Assembly (NCBI GenBank): GCA_900551985.1
Contig: URYG01000010.1
Location: 1 to 32,570 of the forward strand
From: an uncultured Prevotella sp.
GTDB lineage: Bacteria; Bacteroidota; Bacteroidia; Bacteroidales; Bacteroidaceae
DNA length: 32,570 nt
Direction: 5' to 3'
The notes under the pieces were generated by a model. The model worked only from the letters and a program-made list of their open reading frames with translations. It searched no databases and was not told where the DNA came from. A program made the position numbers and the translations under genes. Positions 7,216 through 15,242 of this stretch are shown one piece after another. How positions within the stretch are numbered: the first letter of the stretch is position 1; every line of letters begins with the position of its first letter.

Positions 7216-7278
7216 CATTGAAAATTTAACGAAGTAGGCGTTTTTTAACGCCGAAACGCCATTGTTTGTCAAATTTAA

Positions 7279-7518
7279 ATGGAATATTGCGACATGGTTA
7301 GTAAATTAGCAAAAGAGCACGACCGAAGGTCGGGGCTATCACATTACCTCTATGGGGTATCTAACTTGTTCATCAGCGGAACTGGTATAGGCGGATTATC
7401 TCCTATGATTACCGGTGACGAGATGGAAGTATTTAATTATGTCTGCATCATTGCAGGCTCATTGAGCGCTATAAGCTTTGCCTTAGCAGCGAACAATGTA
7501 ATGAAGTATAACGATTAA
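7279..7518 (+). CDS. Small two-TM protein, function unknown
   Basis: Seventy-nine residues. A basic N-terminus (KLAKEHDRRSG) precedes two hydrophobic stretches, about residues 23-44 (YLYGVSNLFISGTGIGG...) and 50-72 (VFNYVCIIAGSLSAISFALAA), both rich in Gly/Ser. I do not recognise a family. It is first in an apparent operon with three tiny membrane peptides and relA. The ATG at 7279 follows the promoter and an A/T-rich leader; ATG at 7294 is an in-frame alternative. Confidence 0.65.
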   Translation: MEYCDMVSKLAKEHDRRSGLSHYLYGVSNLFISGTGIGGLSPMITGDEMEVFNYVCIIAGSLSAISFALAANNVMKYND

Positions 7519-7530
7519 AAACATTATATT

Positions 7531-7635
7531 ATGGAAGGATTTGCTTTAGTAATGTGTATAGGAGCTGTTATTGGTATAAGTTTGGCCATTTGGACCTACA
7601 CGAAGTCTGGCAGAAAGTGGATAGACAATTTATAA
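7531..7635 (+). CDS. 34-residue membrane peptide, copy 1 of 3
   Basis: MEGFALVMCIGAVIGISLAI is a single hydrophobic segment, followed by WTYTKSGRKWIDNL, a short polar tail with two Trp. It is paralogous to the next two ORFs: the tail pattern W-x-x-TKSG-x-KWID-x-L and the preceding (S/F)-AI are shared. It starts 12 nt after the preceding stop. The function is unknown. Conservation of tail and TM length across three copies supports real translation. Confidence 0.7.
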   Translation: MEGFALVMCIGAVIGISLAIWTYTKSGRKWIDNL

Positions 7636-7650
7636 TTCAAAACTATCGAA

Positions 7651-7758
7651 ATGATGGATGGATTAATGTTTATTTTTTCGCTGGGGCTAATTATTAGCAG
7701 CAGCTTTGCCATCTGGCTCAACACAAAGTCTGGTCAGAAGTGGATAGATAATTTATAA
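7651..7758 (+). CDS. 35-residue membrane peptide, copy 2 of 3
   Basis: MMDGLMFIFSLGLIISSSFA forms the hydrophobic segment and IWLNTKSGQKWIDNL the tail. The tail differs from copy 3 by one residue (N for E before the last Leu), while the TM sequence differs more, so selection appears to act on the tail. The spacer to copy 1 is 15 nt and to copy 3 is 11 nt. Confidence 0.72.
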   Translation: MMDGLMFIFSLGLIISSSFAIWLNTKSGQKWIDNL

Positions 7759-7769
7759 TATAAGTTATT

Positions 7770-7874
7770 ATGGAAGTATTTACTCTATTCATGTTTATCA
7801 TGATGGTAATAGGAACCAGCTTCGCCATCTGGCTCAACACCAAGTCTGGCCAGAAATGGATAGACGAGTTATAA
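7770..7874 (+). CDS. 34-residue membrane peptide, copy 3 of 3
   Basis: MEVFTLFMFIMMVIGTSFAI is hydrophobic, followed by WLNTKSGQKWIDEL. It lies 37 nt before the relA start with no terminator in between, so the peptides and relA are probably co-transcribed. A role near the membrane or in modulating a neighbour is conceivable, but nothing in the sequence fixes it. Confidence 0.72.
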   Translation: MEVFTLFMFIMMVIGTSFAIWLNTKSGQKWIDEL

Positions 7875-7911
7875 CAACTCAATAATATATAATCAACGGG
7901 AGGGAACGACA

Positions 7912-10131
7912 ATGAACGAAACACCTTTTAAATTCACATCCGAAGAAAGAGAGCAGACACTCCAAATCCTGGAGCGCCTGAGAACCGCTGTGGGCGACAC
8001 ATTCAAGCCTGGCGATGAGCAGCATCTGCGTGATGACATACAGCATGCCTTCATCAACCACCAGATCAAGCGCAACGTCTTCGGCATGAACCCTATACTC
8101 GCTGCCCTGCAGACTGCAGAAATCGCAGTCAACGAAATCGGCCTGAAAAGAGACGGCATCATCGCCATCCTGATGCAGACCAGCGTCATCGATGGCTATC
8201 AGACCACCGAAGACATCCAGAAGAAATACGGCGACAGCGTGGCACACATCATCAGCGGACTCCTCCGCATCCACGACCTCTACAAGCGCAACCCGATCAT
8301 CGAGAGCGAGAACTTCAGAAACCTGCTCATCTCCTTCTCAGAAGATATGCGCGTGATCCTCATCATGATTGCCGACCGCGTGAACGTGATGCGACAGATT
8401 CGTGATACCGAACAGAAGGAGGCGAAGCACGAGGTGAGCGAGGAAGCCAGCTACCTCTATGCCCCACTCGCCCACAAGCTGGGTCTCTACAAGCTGAAGA
8501 GCGAACTGGAAGACCTGAGTCTGAAGTACCTGGAGCACGATGCCTACTATATGATCAAGGAGAAGCTGAATGCCACCAAGGCTTCGCGCGATGCCTATAT
8601 CGCCCGCTTCATCCAGCCTATCAAGGAGAAACTCGATGCTGCCGGACTGAAATATCACATGAAGGGACGCACCAAGAGCATCCACTCCATCTGGCAGAAG
8701 ATGAAGAAGCAGAAGTGCGCCTTCGAGGGTGTATATGACCTCTTCGCCATCCGCATCATCATCGACGCACCAAGAGAGAAGGAATACATGCAGTGCTGGC
8801 AGACATTCGCCCTGATCACAGATATGTATCAGCCGAACCCAAAGCGTATGCGCGACTGGCTCAGCGTGCCTAAGAGCAACGGATACGAGAGTCTGCACAC
8901 CACCGTCTTGGGACCTGAGAACAAATGGGTGGAGGTGCAGATCAGAACCGAAAGAATGGACGATATCGCCGAGCATGGTCTGGCAGCCCACTGGCGATAC
9001 AAGGGCATCAAGCAGGGAGAAGGAGGCATTGACGAATGGCTTGCCAACATCCGTGCCGCACTGGAAAACAACGACGACCTGCAGCTGATGGACCAGTTTA
9101 CCACCGACCTGAAGGAAGACGAGGTATATGTGTTCACCCCTAAGGGCGACCTGCTGAACTTCCCGAAAGGTGCCACGGTGCTCGACTTCGCCTACTACAT
9201 CCACTCGCGCATCGGAAACACCTGCGTGGGCGGAAAAATCAACGGCAAGGCAGTAACCTTCCGACAGAAACTACACTCGGGCGACCAGGTGGAAATCCTC
9301 ACCCAGAGCAACCAGAAGCCTAGAAGAGAATGGCTCAACATCGTGCAGACCTCCAAGGCAAAGGCTAAGATTCGCCTCGCCCTGAAGGAAACGCAGAAGA
9401 AGGACGGACTCTATGCCAAGGAACTGCTGGAGCGACGATTCAAGAACCGCAAGATAGAGATAGACGAGAGTCTGATGGCCCGTACCATCAAGAAGATGGG
9501 ATACAAGGAGAACTCTGATTTCTACAAGGATGTAGCGGAAGAGAAACTCGACGTGAACACCGTGGTGGAGAAATACATCGAGGAGCGCGACCACGACCTC
9601 AACCTCAGCAACACCAACAAGCCTGCCGAGAGTGCCGAGAACTTCGAGTTCGAGAATCCTACCGAGGAACTGCTGAAGCAGAGCGACGACGTGCTGGTAA
9701 TAGATGAGCACCTGAAGGGCATCGACTTCGAGCTCTCCCACTGCTGCCACCCTATCTACGGCGACCCAATCTTCGGTTTCGTAACCATCAGCAAGGGTAT
9801 CAAGATCCACCGCATCGATTGTCCTAACGCCAAGGAGCTGCGCCGCCGTTTCGGTTACCGCATCGTGAAGGCGAAATGGAGCGGAAAGGGAACATCGAAG
9901 TATGCCATCACCCTGAGAATCATCGGAAACGACGATATCGGCATCGTGAGCAACATCACCAACATCATCTCGAAAGAGGATAAGCTCGTGATGAGAGGCA
10001 TCAACATCTCATCCAAGGACGGTCTCTTCTCGGGAAATGTTACCGTGATGATCGATGATGCCGGCAAGACCGATGCACTGATCAAGAAACTGAGTGCCGT
10101 AAAGGGAGTTAAGCAGGTTACGAGAATCTAA
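7912..10131 (+). CDS. relA: RelA/SpoT-family (p)ppGpp synthetase with degenerate HD domain
   Basis: Long RSH protein, 739 residues, that makes (p)ppGpp from GTP/GDP and ATP on starved ribosomes. The N-terminal HD hydrolase region is present but its signature is lost: GMNPI (residues 58-62) and LMQTS (87-91) stand where hydrolases have IHP and LLHD, so hydrolysis is unlikely. The synthetase core is intact: GRTKSIHSIWQKM (252-264), YDLFAIRIIID (275-285), VPKSNGYESLHTTV (319-332), EVQIRTERMDDIAEHGLAAHWRYK (341-364). A TGS domain (about 403-465) follows, then a helical/zinc-finger-like region with SHCCHP, and a C-terminal ACT domain (about 660-739). It is best described as a synthetase-only RelA type; a separate SpoT-like enzyme should exist elsewhere. 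The operon starts with the small membrane peptides. Confidence 0.94.
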   Translation: MNETPFKFTSEEREQTLQILERLRTAVGDTFKPGDEQHLRDDIQHAFINHQIKRNVFGMNPILAALQTAEIAVNEIGLKRDGIIAILMQTSVIDGYQTTEDIQKKYGDSVAHIISGLLRIHDLYKRNPIIESENFRNLLISFSEDMRVILIMIADRVNVMRQIRDTEQKEAKHEVSEEASYLYAPLAHKLGLYKLKSELEDLSLKYLEHDAYYMIKEKLNATKASRDAYIARFIQPIKEKLDAAGLKYHMKGRTKSIHSIWQKMKKQKCAFEGVYDLFAIRIIIDAPREKEYMQCWQTFALITDMYQPNPKRMRDWLSVPKSNGYESLHTTVLGPENKWVEVQIRTERMDDIAEHGLAAHWRYKGIKQGEGGIDEWLANIRAALENNDDLQLMDQFTTDLKEDEVYVFTPKGDLLNFPKGATVLDFAYYIHSRIGNTCVGGKINGKAVTFRQKLHSGDQVEILTQSNQKPRREWLNIVQTSKAKAKIRLALKETQKKDGLYAKELLERRFKNRKIEIDESLMARTIKKMGYKENSDFYKDVAEEKLDVNTVVEKYIEERDHDLNLSNTNKPAESAENFEFENPTEELLKQSDDVLVIDEHLKGIDFELSHCCHPIYGDPIFGFVTISKGIKIHRIDCPNAKELRRRFGYRIVKAKWSGKGTSKYAITLRIIGNDDIGIVSNITNIISKEDKLVMRGINISSKDGLFSGNVTVMIDDAGKTDALIKKLSAVKGVKQVTRI

Positions 10132-10175
10132 ATAGAGATACAGAAAAAAGATATCCCACCGGATATAGAGATACT

Positions 10176-10216
10176 AAAAAAATCCCGCAGACTATATCTA
10201 TCTGCGGGATTTTTTA
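10176..10216. terminator. Bidirectional intrinsic terminator
   Basis: AATCCCGCAGA and TCTGCGGGATT form an 11-bp perfect stem, flanked by an A-run on the left and TTTTTATT on the right. It can terminate relA (plus) and the convergent TPR gene (minus). Confidence 0.9.
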
Positions 10217-10241
10217 TTATTATTTCGCCTTATTCAAGCGC

Positions 10242-12203
10242 TTATTTTGTTTTATTCAATCGCTTGATTACCGAATAGGCATCATACAAGCCCAGCTCTC
10301 CAGCCTTCGAGAGATCCTGGATACCAGCCTGCTTGTTGCCACTCTTGGCACGTGCGATACCTCTATTATAATACGCCTCAGCAAGACGGTTGTCTATCTT
10401 CAGCGCAATGGTATAATCATCTATCGCCTTGGAAAGCTCGTTTCTTCCGGCATGCAGATTACCTCTGTTATAATAGATGTAGGCATTGTTGCTGTTCAGA
10501 CGGATGGCATCACTGAAATCGGCCTCGGCAGAATGGATATTCACCACACCCTTGCCTTGAGCCTTGTTGAACTCATCCATCTCAGCCTGGCAGACGGCAC
10601 GCTGCCAGTAAGCCAGTGCATTCTTATCATCCAGCGAGAGATAATAGGTGAAGTCGCTGATGGCTGCCTCGAAATCGCGCAATACGCTATGAGCGATGGC
10701 ACGACGCATCAATATCGCCTTCTTCTGCTCGATATCCTTCGCCACACTCAGTTCTGCTGAAAGCTTATCTATGAGAGAGAAGATCTTCATAGACCCGTTT
10801 TCATCCAACTGCTCCTTGGAACATACGATATAAACCTTGTCCTTCATCTTCTGGTTCAGCGCCTCCACATCCTTGTCGAAAGCCTGTACCCCACTCACAT
10901 TCTGAACGTTAGGGAAGTAAGAAAGCTGGAACATCGGCAGATAGGCAGTCTCTACCTGGCGGTTCTGGATTCTTCCACGATACTCGCTCTTGTAGTTATG
11001 CTCATACTTCGGCTCATCATCCACCACAATAGAAGCAAACTTGTTAGGGTCTATCTCCGAACGCTTGCGCATCTCCTTCTTGGTCTTCGCACTCCAGCGA
11101 GGCTGAATACCGAGATGCTTGTTCATCTGTGCCTTGAAGATGCGGAACTCATCCAGCTCTGCCTTCGCCGTCATACCCAGTCGGCGATAGCAATGAGCAC
11201 GGGCTGAAAGACCCGTCCAGAAGTTAGGAAACTGATCGATTACCGTAGAGTAATCGCGGATAGCCGCCTTCAGGTTTCCCGTCTTGTCATGCAGAAGCGC
11301 ACGGTTGAATATTGCCATAAAGTTCTTCGGCTCCATCTTGATGACGAAGTCGAAATCGGTGATGGCACGGTTGTCATCACCCAACTGCACACGCATCAAT
11401 CCACGATTGTAGTGAGCGAGGAAGTTGTGCGGATCCAGGTCGATAGCGGCATCATAGTCGCTCATCGCACCTCGTAAATTATTGATGTTGATACGAGCCA
11501 ATGCTCGGTTGATGTAACTGTTTACATTGTTCGGCTTGAAGTGAAGCGACTTGGTGAGCGCCTCATCAGCTACCTTCCATTCCTTCCGGGCAAGCGCCAT
11601 GTAGGCACGTGTAATCCAGGCATCACCATCGTATGGATTCAGCTTCAGGCTCTGGTCGAGCCACTTCTCAGCCTGCACCGTATCCTTCTGATGCAGATAC
11701 ACCTCAGCCTTTAGGGAGTAGGCATTCGAATAATCCTTCCACTTGGTGATGACCGTATCAAGCTCCAGCTGCGCCTTGTCGTAATTCTTCGCCTCCATCT
11801 GGCAGAGCGCACGGTTGAACCAGTAGTTGCGGTTGCGGGGCTCCAGTCGGATGGCAGAATTATAGTCGGCAATGGCATCATCATAACGCTGCTGACGGAT
11901 ACGGCAGATGGCACGCAAGTCGTAGATATCGTTGATATACGGATTGAGGTTGATCGCCTCGGAGGCATCACTCTCGGCACCCATATAGTCATCGAGATTA
12001 AACTTGGCCACACTTCGGTAATACCAAGGCTCATAGAGATAAGGCTTGGCACCGATGGCTAGATTAAAATACTTGATAGAAAGAACGAAGTCCTCGTAGA
12101 AGAGAGCACTTCTGCCCGCCGTAACGAGGCGGTCAACTCTATATTGCGCTGATGCTGACAAAGCCGCCAGCACCAGCACAAAAGTGAAAATAAACTTTTT
12201 CAT
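10242..12203 (-). CDS. Secreted TPR-repeat protein
   Basis: A 653-residue protein with a signal peptide (MKKFIFTFVLVLAALSASAQ, cleavage likely after SAQ), so periplasmic or outer-membrane associated. Residues about 25-365 are consecutive tetratricopeptide repeats, visible as recurring A..(D/N)..AI.L.P..(Y/F) patterns such as AIADYNSAIRLEPRNRNYWFNRALC and MSDYDAAIDLDPHNFLAHYNRGLM. A non-TPR stretch of about 100 residues follows (KTKKEMRKRSEIDPNKFAS to QKMKDKVYIVCS), then a second TPR block to the C-terminus. TPRs mediate protein-protein binding; the partner is unknown. The start overlaps the def stop by 4 nt, so it is the last gene of a ruvX-def-TPR operon. Confidence 0.88.
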   Translation of the reverse strand: MKKFIFTFVLVLAALSASAQYRVDRLVTAGRSALFYEDFVLSIKYFNLAIGAKPYLYEPWYYRSVAKFNLDDYMGAESDASEAINLNPYINDIYDLRAICRIRQQRYDDAIADYNSAIRLEPRNRNYWFNRALCQMEAKNYDKAQLELDTVITKWKDYSNAYSLKAEVYLHQKDTVQAEKWLDQSLKLNPYDGDAWITRAYMALARKEWKVADEALTKSLHFKPNNVNSYINRALARININNLRGAMSDYDAAIDLDPHNFLAHYNRGLMRVQLGDDNRAITDFDFVIKMEPKNFMAIFNRALLHDKTGNLKAAIRDYSTVIDQFPNFWTGLSARAHCYRRLGMTAKAELDEFRIFKAQMNKHLGIQPRWSAKTKKEMRKRSEIDPNKFASIVVDDEPKYEHNYKSEYRGRIQNRQVETAYLPMFQLSYFPNVQNVSGVQAFDKDVEALNQKMKDKVYIVCSKEQLDENGSMKIFSLIDKLSAELSVAKDIEQKKAILMRRAIAHSVLRDFEAAISDFTYYLSLDDKNALAYWQRAVCQAEMDEFNKAQGKGVVNIHSAEADFSDAIRLNSNNAYIYYNRGNLHAGRNELSKAIDDYTIALKIDNRLAEAYYNRGIARAKSGNKQAGIQDLSKAGELGLYDAYSVIKRLNKTK

Positions 12204-12760
12204 CGACGAATCTTGGTACGATAGCTGCAGCGGAACTTACCCTTGATAATGTTCTTGAGCTTGCCAGCTATCATGTTCTTACGGAGAGGAGACACGCGAT
12301 CAACGAACATCGTGCCCTCCAGGTGATCGAACTCATGCTGCATCACGCGAGCCAGGTAGCCGCTCACCCACTCATCATGCTCCTGGAACTGCTCATCCAT
12401 ATACTTCACATGGATGCGGGTAGGACGAACCACCTTCTCATTGATGCCAGGAATAGAGAGACATCCCTCATCAGAAGAATCCTTCTCTGCCTCCTCATCA
12501 TACTCCAGGATATGAGGATTGATGAAGGCATGACGGAATCCCTTATACTCAGGGAGATCATCGCTGAGCACATCGAGGTCGATGACTACCAGGCGGATAG
12601 CCAAGCCAATCTGAGGCGCAGCCAGACCGATGCCATTGCTCGAATCGAGAGTCTCGTACATATTATTGATTAATTCCTTCAACTCAGGATAATCGGGGGT
12701 GATATCTTCAGCCACTTTTCTCAATACAGGCTGACCATAAATATAAATTGGTAAAATCAT
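12200..12760 (-). CDS. def: Peptide deformylase
   Basis: Removes the formyl group from N-terminal fMet of nascent proteins, using a bound metal. The 186 residues contain all three motifs: GIGLAAPQ (43-50), EGCLS (98-102, metal ligand Cys100) and QHEFDH (141-146, two His ligands and the catalytic Glu). The Arg/Lys-rich tail (GKFRCSYRTKIRR) is slightly longer than the E. coli form. It overlaps ruvX upstream and the TPR gene downstream by 4 nt each, implying translational coupling. Confidence 0.97.
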   Translation of the reverse strand: MILPIYIYGQPVLRKVAEDITPDYPELKELINNMYETLDSSNGIGLAAPQIGLAIRLVVIDLDVLSDDLPEYKGFRHAFINPHILEYDEEAEKDSSDEGCLSIPGINEKVVRPTRIHVKYMDEQFQEHDEWVSGYLARVMQHEFDHLEGTMFVDRVSPLRKNMIAGKLKNIIKGKFRCSYRTKIRR

Positions 12761-13170
12761 CTTCTTGATTGCATAAAGTCTTGTAATATGATGGTAGCAC
12801 TTATCTCATCTACCAATCCCTTGTTTTCTCTTCTCGTCTTCTTCTTCACACCGCCGTCTATCATGGCACGATGCGCCAAAACCGAAGTAAAGCGCTCATC
12901 GTAGTACTCGATAGGCACCTCGGGATGAGCCTTGCGCCAGCGGTTGAAGAAATTCTCCACACGCGCCAGATTCTCGCTAGGCTGCCCATTGGGCTGGGTA
13001 GGCTTACCGATGACGATGCGCTCCACCTGCTCCTTCTGGATATAGGCTTCGCAGAATTCGAAAAGTTCGGGCGTAGCAACAGTTGCCAACCCATTAGCAA
13101 TGATCTGCAATGGGTCGGTAACTGCCAGTCCGGTACGTTTCTTACCGTAGTCTATAGATAAAATTCGCAT
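12757..13170 (-). CDS. ruvX: RuvX/YqgF RNase H-fold nuclease
   Basis: A 137-residue YqgF-type protein, described as a putative Holliday junction resolvase and linked to 16S rRNA 5'-end processing. The N-terminus MRILSIDYGKKRTGLAVTDP carries the first catalytic Asp (D7); YYDERFTSVLA and the C-terminal LVDEISATIILQDF hold the other acidic residues. The length is typical. It is first in the overlapping ruvX-def-TPR set, 42 nt downstream of the SPOR gene. Confidence 0.95.
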   Translation of the reverse strand: MRILSIDYGKKRTGLAVTDPLQIIANGLATVATPELFEFCEAYIQKEQVERIVIGKPTQPNGQPSENLARVENFFNRWRKAHPEVPIEYYDERFTSVLAHRAMIDGGVKKKTRRENKGLVDEISATIILQDFMQSRR

Positions 13171-13212
13171 TCAGTTACGAAATTTCTAATCTTCTGGGTA
13201 AAACGTGAAAAA

Positions 13213-13695
13213 TTACTTCTTCAAAAGCAACCAAGCATCTGGATACTTGCCAGCGCGGAGCTCGTTGCGGCTCTTTACTGCACCAGCCTTATCTACGAAT
13301 GTAGAAGCTACGACACGATACATGTTACGTGCACTGTTGTAAACGATCTGAGAATCATAACCAGCGCTCTTCAGAGTGCTAGCCAATCCCTCAGCATTAG
13401 CCTTCAGAGAGAAAGAACCTACTACTACGCTGAAGTTCTGCAGACCAGAACCTGAGATGAGATCTACATTCTCCTGGCGAACAGTAGCATTATCAACTTC
13501 TGTAGTTGTGCTCTCTGTAGGAGTTGTTGTTTCCAATGGAGTAACTACTGGTTCCTGAACAGCTGGTTCCTGCTGAGCCTCCTGCTGCTGTGCCTTCTCA
13601 TAAGCCTTCTTGTAGGCACTTTCCTTAGATGTACCACAACTTGCGAGTGCCAGAACAGCACACAATCCTAAGCTCAAAACTGATAATTTCTTCAT
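13213..13695 (-). CDS. SPOR-domain lipoprotein
   Basis: A 160-residue protein with a lipobox: LALASC, acylated Cys20. A low-complexity linker follows, Gln/Glu-rich then Thr/Glu-rich (about residues 27-72). The C-terminal 70 residues are a SPOR domain (NFSVVVGSFSLKANAEGLASTLKSAG), which binds denuded septal peptidoglycan. It probably resides in the periplasm, anchored to a membrane, with a cell-wall or division role. It lies upstream of ruvX on the same strand, but the spacing permits separate transcription. Confidence 0.9.
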   Translation of the reverse strand: MKKLSVLSLGLCAVLALASCGTSKESAYKKAYEKAQQQEAQQEPAVQEPVVTPLETTTPTESTTTEVDNATVRQENVDLISGSGLQNFSVVVGSFSLKANAEGLASTLKSAGYDSQIVYNSARNMYRVVASTFVDKAGAVKSRNELRAGKYPDAWLLLKK

Positions 13696-13745
13696 AATCT
13701 TTTCTAAAATTGTATTTGTGTTTACTTAAATGTTTTATATTGCTT

Positions 13746-13810
13746 CACCTTATTATATATAGGTGCCTGCCCAAACGTGAGTCCGGCCTACACCTTATTA
13801 TATATAGGGG
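13746..13810. repeat. Two direct copies of an 18-nt AT-rich repeat
   Basis: CACCTTATTATATATAGG occurs at 13746-13763 and again at 13791-13808, 45 nt apart, in the gene-free stretch 13696-14077. Related copies lie at 25891 and 26104 in this window. On the minus strand they fall in the presumed leader of the SPOR lipoprotein. The rest of this stretch holds the YtxH promoter and A/T-rich sequence; no gene is seen in it. Confidence 0.75.
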
Positions 13811-13973
13811 CAATGAATAGCTTTACGCTTTTATTCTGCGAAAATACAAAATATATCCCAAAGAAAGAAACGTTTAGACTATAAAGATTGTTAAACATTA
13901 CGTAAAACAACATTTTTAACGAAATATTAAGACTTAAAAGCTTGTTTTTTGGAGAATAATTAGTATATTTGCA

Positions 13974-13981
13974 AGTGATAA
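13974..13981 (+). promoter_or_regulatory. Predicted promoter of the YtxH operon
   Basis: TATATTTG followed by CAAG, a TAnnTTTG match 96 nt upstream of the ATG at 14078. The leader contains a small hairpin CTGGA...TCCAG near 13996-14014. Confidence 0.6.
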
Positions 13982-14077
13982 GCGAAACAAGTGCATCTGG
14001 ACGCAAAAACTCCAGAATGCCATCGCCATCACACAATTTACATAAATATATTGTATAACATTTAAAACTTTTAGATT

Positions 14078-14290
14078 ATGAAGGCATTAGGTTACATTGG
14101 CGCATTCCTCGGTGGCGCTATCGCTGGTACAGCACTCGGTATGATTTTTGCTCCTGAGAAGGGTGAGGATACACGCAGCAAGATTGCTGGAGCTGTAGAA
14201 GATTTCTGCAAGAAGCACGACATCAAGTTGACACGCAAGGACGTTGACGACTTGGTTGACGATATCAAGGATGTTGCCCCTGAGGTTTAA
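14078..14290 (+). CDS. YtxH-domain small membrane protein
   Basis: Seventy residues. A Gly/Ala-rich N-terminal membrane helix (YIGAFLGGAIAGTALGMIFAP) is followed by EKGEDTRSKIAGAVEDF, the YtxH signature. An acidic, Lys-rich helical tail ends in VDDLVDDIKDVAPEV. YtxH proteins are envelope- or stress-associated but biochemically undefined. It is first in a three-gene unit with a holin-like membrane protein and a basic small protein, an association common in Bacteroidetes. Confidence 0.88.
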   Translation: MKALGYIGAFLGGAIAGTALGMIFAPEKGEDTRSKIAGAVEDFCKKHDIKLTRKDVDDLVDDIKDVAPEV

Positions 14291-14356
14291 GCCTCACCCC
14301 AACTACCCTGTTTTTTCGACAAGTACAACATATTATTACTTGAATAAGCGATAAGA

Positions 14357-14707
14357 ATGTTTTCGAGCGATAAGAATGTAGAAACCATCGGGCAACTCGT
14401 AGAGGTGCTCAAGCATTACATCGGGCTCAAATCTGAGTATATGAAGCTCGATGCAGCTGACAAGGTGGTAAGACTGCTCACGGCACTGATCATCGGATCG
14501 CTGCTGCTGGCTCTCCTCGCCTTGGCTCTGATATATCTTTCGTTTGCTGCCGCATTCGCCATGGCTGATTACGTAGGCTTGGCACCTGCATTCTGCATCG
14601 TGGCGGGAGCATACTTATTGATACTGGTTCTCTTCATCCTTTTCCGACATCAATGGATTGAGAAACCACTCGTGAAATTCTTAGCCAGCCTGCTTATGCA
14701 AAAATAA
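14357..14707 (+). CDS. Phage holin family (Holin-X-like) two-TM protein
   Basis: The 116 residues have an amphipathic N-terminus (VETIGQLVEVLKHYIGLKSEYMKLDAADKVVRLL) and two membrane helices, about residues 37-61 (ALIIGSLLLALLALALIYLSF) and 72-96 (LAPAFCIVAGAYLLILVLFILF). This is the layout of the Phage_holin_3_6/YqjE-type family that accompanies YtxH genes. Despite the name, such chromosomal copies are not phage lysis genes; they are probably envelope-stress proteins. It starts 66 nt after ytxH. Confidence 0.83.
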   Translation: MFSSDKNVETIGQLVEVLKHYIGLKSEYMKLDAADKVVRLLTALIIGSLLLALLALALIYLSFAAAFAMADYVGLAPAFCIVAGAYLLILVLFILFRHQWIEKPLVKFLASLLMQK

Positions 14708-14710
14708 AAA

Positions 14711-15013
14711 ATGAGCATGATGATGACAAACGAGCCAAACAATGACAAAATGTACCTGGACGACGACAGTTGCCAGCAGTACAACAGCCTCAACGACATC
14801 AGACTGCGCAAGGAAGCACTTCGCAAAAGCATAGAGGCTGACGACAAGAAGATCAAGACCCTGTGGAACTCTCTCTTCACCAAGCCAGACGCCTTCAAGA
14901 AAGACGCAAGCAGAGGCAAGAGACTGCAAAGTATGATGTCTATTGGTATGGGAGCTTTTGATGGAGCTCTGCTGGCGTGGAAGCTCTACCGGAAATTCAA
15001 GAAAAAGAAATAA
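14711..15013 (+). CDS. Small basic protein of the YtxH/holin unit
   Basis: One hundred residues without an N-terminal signal. The middle is charged and probably helical (DIRLRKEALRKSIEADDKKIKTLWNSLF); a weakly hydrophobic C-terminal part (MSIGMGAFDGALLAWKLYRKF) ends in poly-Lys. It begins 3 nt after the holin stop and is followed by a terminator, so it is the last gene of the unit. ATG at 14711, 14717, 14720 and 14723 are all in frame; the start is unresolved. The function is unknown; association with the membrane neighbours is inferred. Confidence 0.75.
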   Translation: MSMMMTNEPNNDKMYLDDDSCQQYNSLNDIRLRKEALRKSIEADDKKIKTLWNSLFTKPDAFKKDASRGKRLQSMMSIGMGAFDGALLAWKLYRKFKKKK

Positions 15014-15062
15014 GAGAATTCTTCTATCTCAAGAGAAAGATATGAATGAAAACCATCATAAG

Positions 15063-15093
15063 AAATGCGGCCTTGCAAAAGACCGCATTTTTT
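15063..15093 (+). terminator. Intrinsic terminator of the YtxH operon
   Basis: AAATGCGG and CCGCATTT pair, with an inner CTT/AAG continuation around GCAA, followed by a run of T. It lies 50 nt after the last gene. The spacer 15014-15357 holds only this terminator and the minus-strand small RNA candidate. Confidence 0.85.
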
Positions 15094-15171
15094 ATGTCTA
15101 CACAGGAGAAGATTCATCTGAAAAAGCCCAGAAATCAGACTCGAAATCAGGCGTTTTGAAGGGTATAAAAA

Positions 15172-15197
15172 CAAAAAAAGGGTCACCGCTGTGACCC
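15172..15197 (-). terminator. Intrinsic terminator of the small RNA
   Basis: A seven-base-pair perfect stem (GGGTCAC/GTGACCC) with a 4-nt loop at 15180-15197, followed on the minus strand by seven T. Read on the plus strand it lacks a T-run, which fixes the orientation. Confidence 0.8.
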
Positions 15198-15236
15198 AAT
15201 ACCTTGTTAACCTTAAATCTAATACTATGAAAAACA
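15173..15236 (-). ncRNA. Candidate small RNA of about 64 nt
   Basis: On the minus strand a TACATTTG promoter element (15243-15250) is followed at the expected distance by a short A/U-rich segment containing TTAGATTTAAGGTTAACAAG and then a perfect terminator, GGGTCAC-AGCG-GTGACCC with a T-run. Promoter and terminator bracket about 64 nt with no ORF. It could be an independent sRNA, or alternatively the 3' end of the upstream metallo-hydrolase transcript. The segment looks like a motif I associate with Bacteroidetes intergenic regions, but I cannot name an Rfam family. Confidence 0.5.
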
Positions 15237-15242
15237 CACATG

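Noticed and set aside
8338..9204. 288-codon minus-strand ORF inside relA
   Set aside because: It is a shadow ORF opposite conserved RSH domains, an effect of codon bias.
14357..14707. Prophage lysis gene
   Set aside because: The holin-like gene is part of a YtxH-type housekeeping/stress operon with no phage genes around it.
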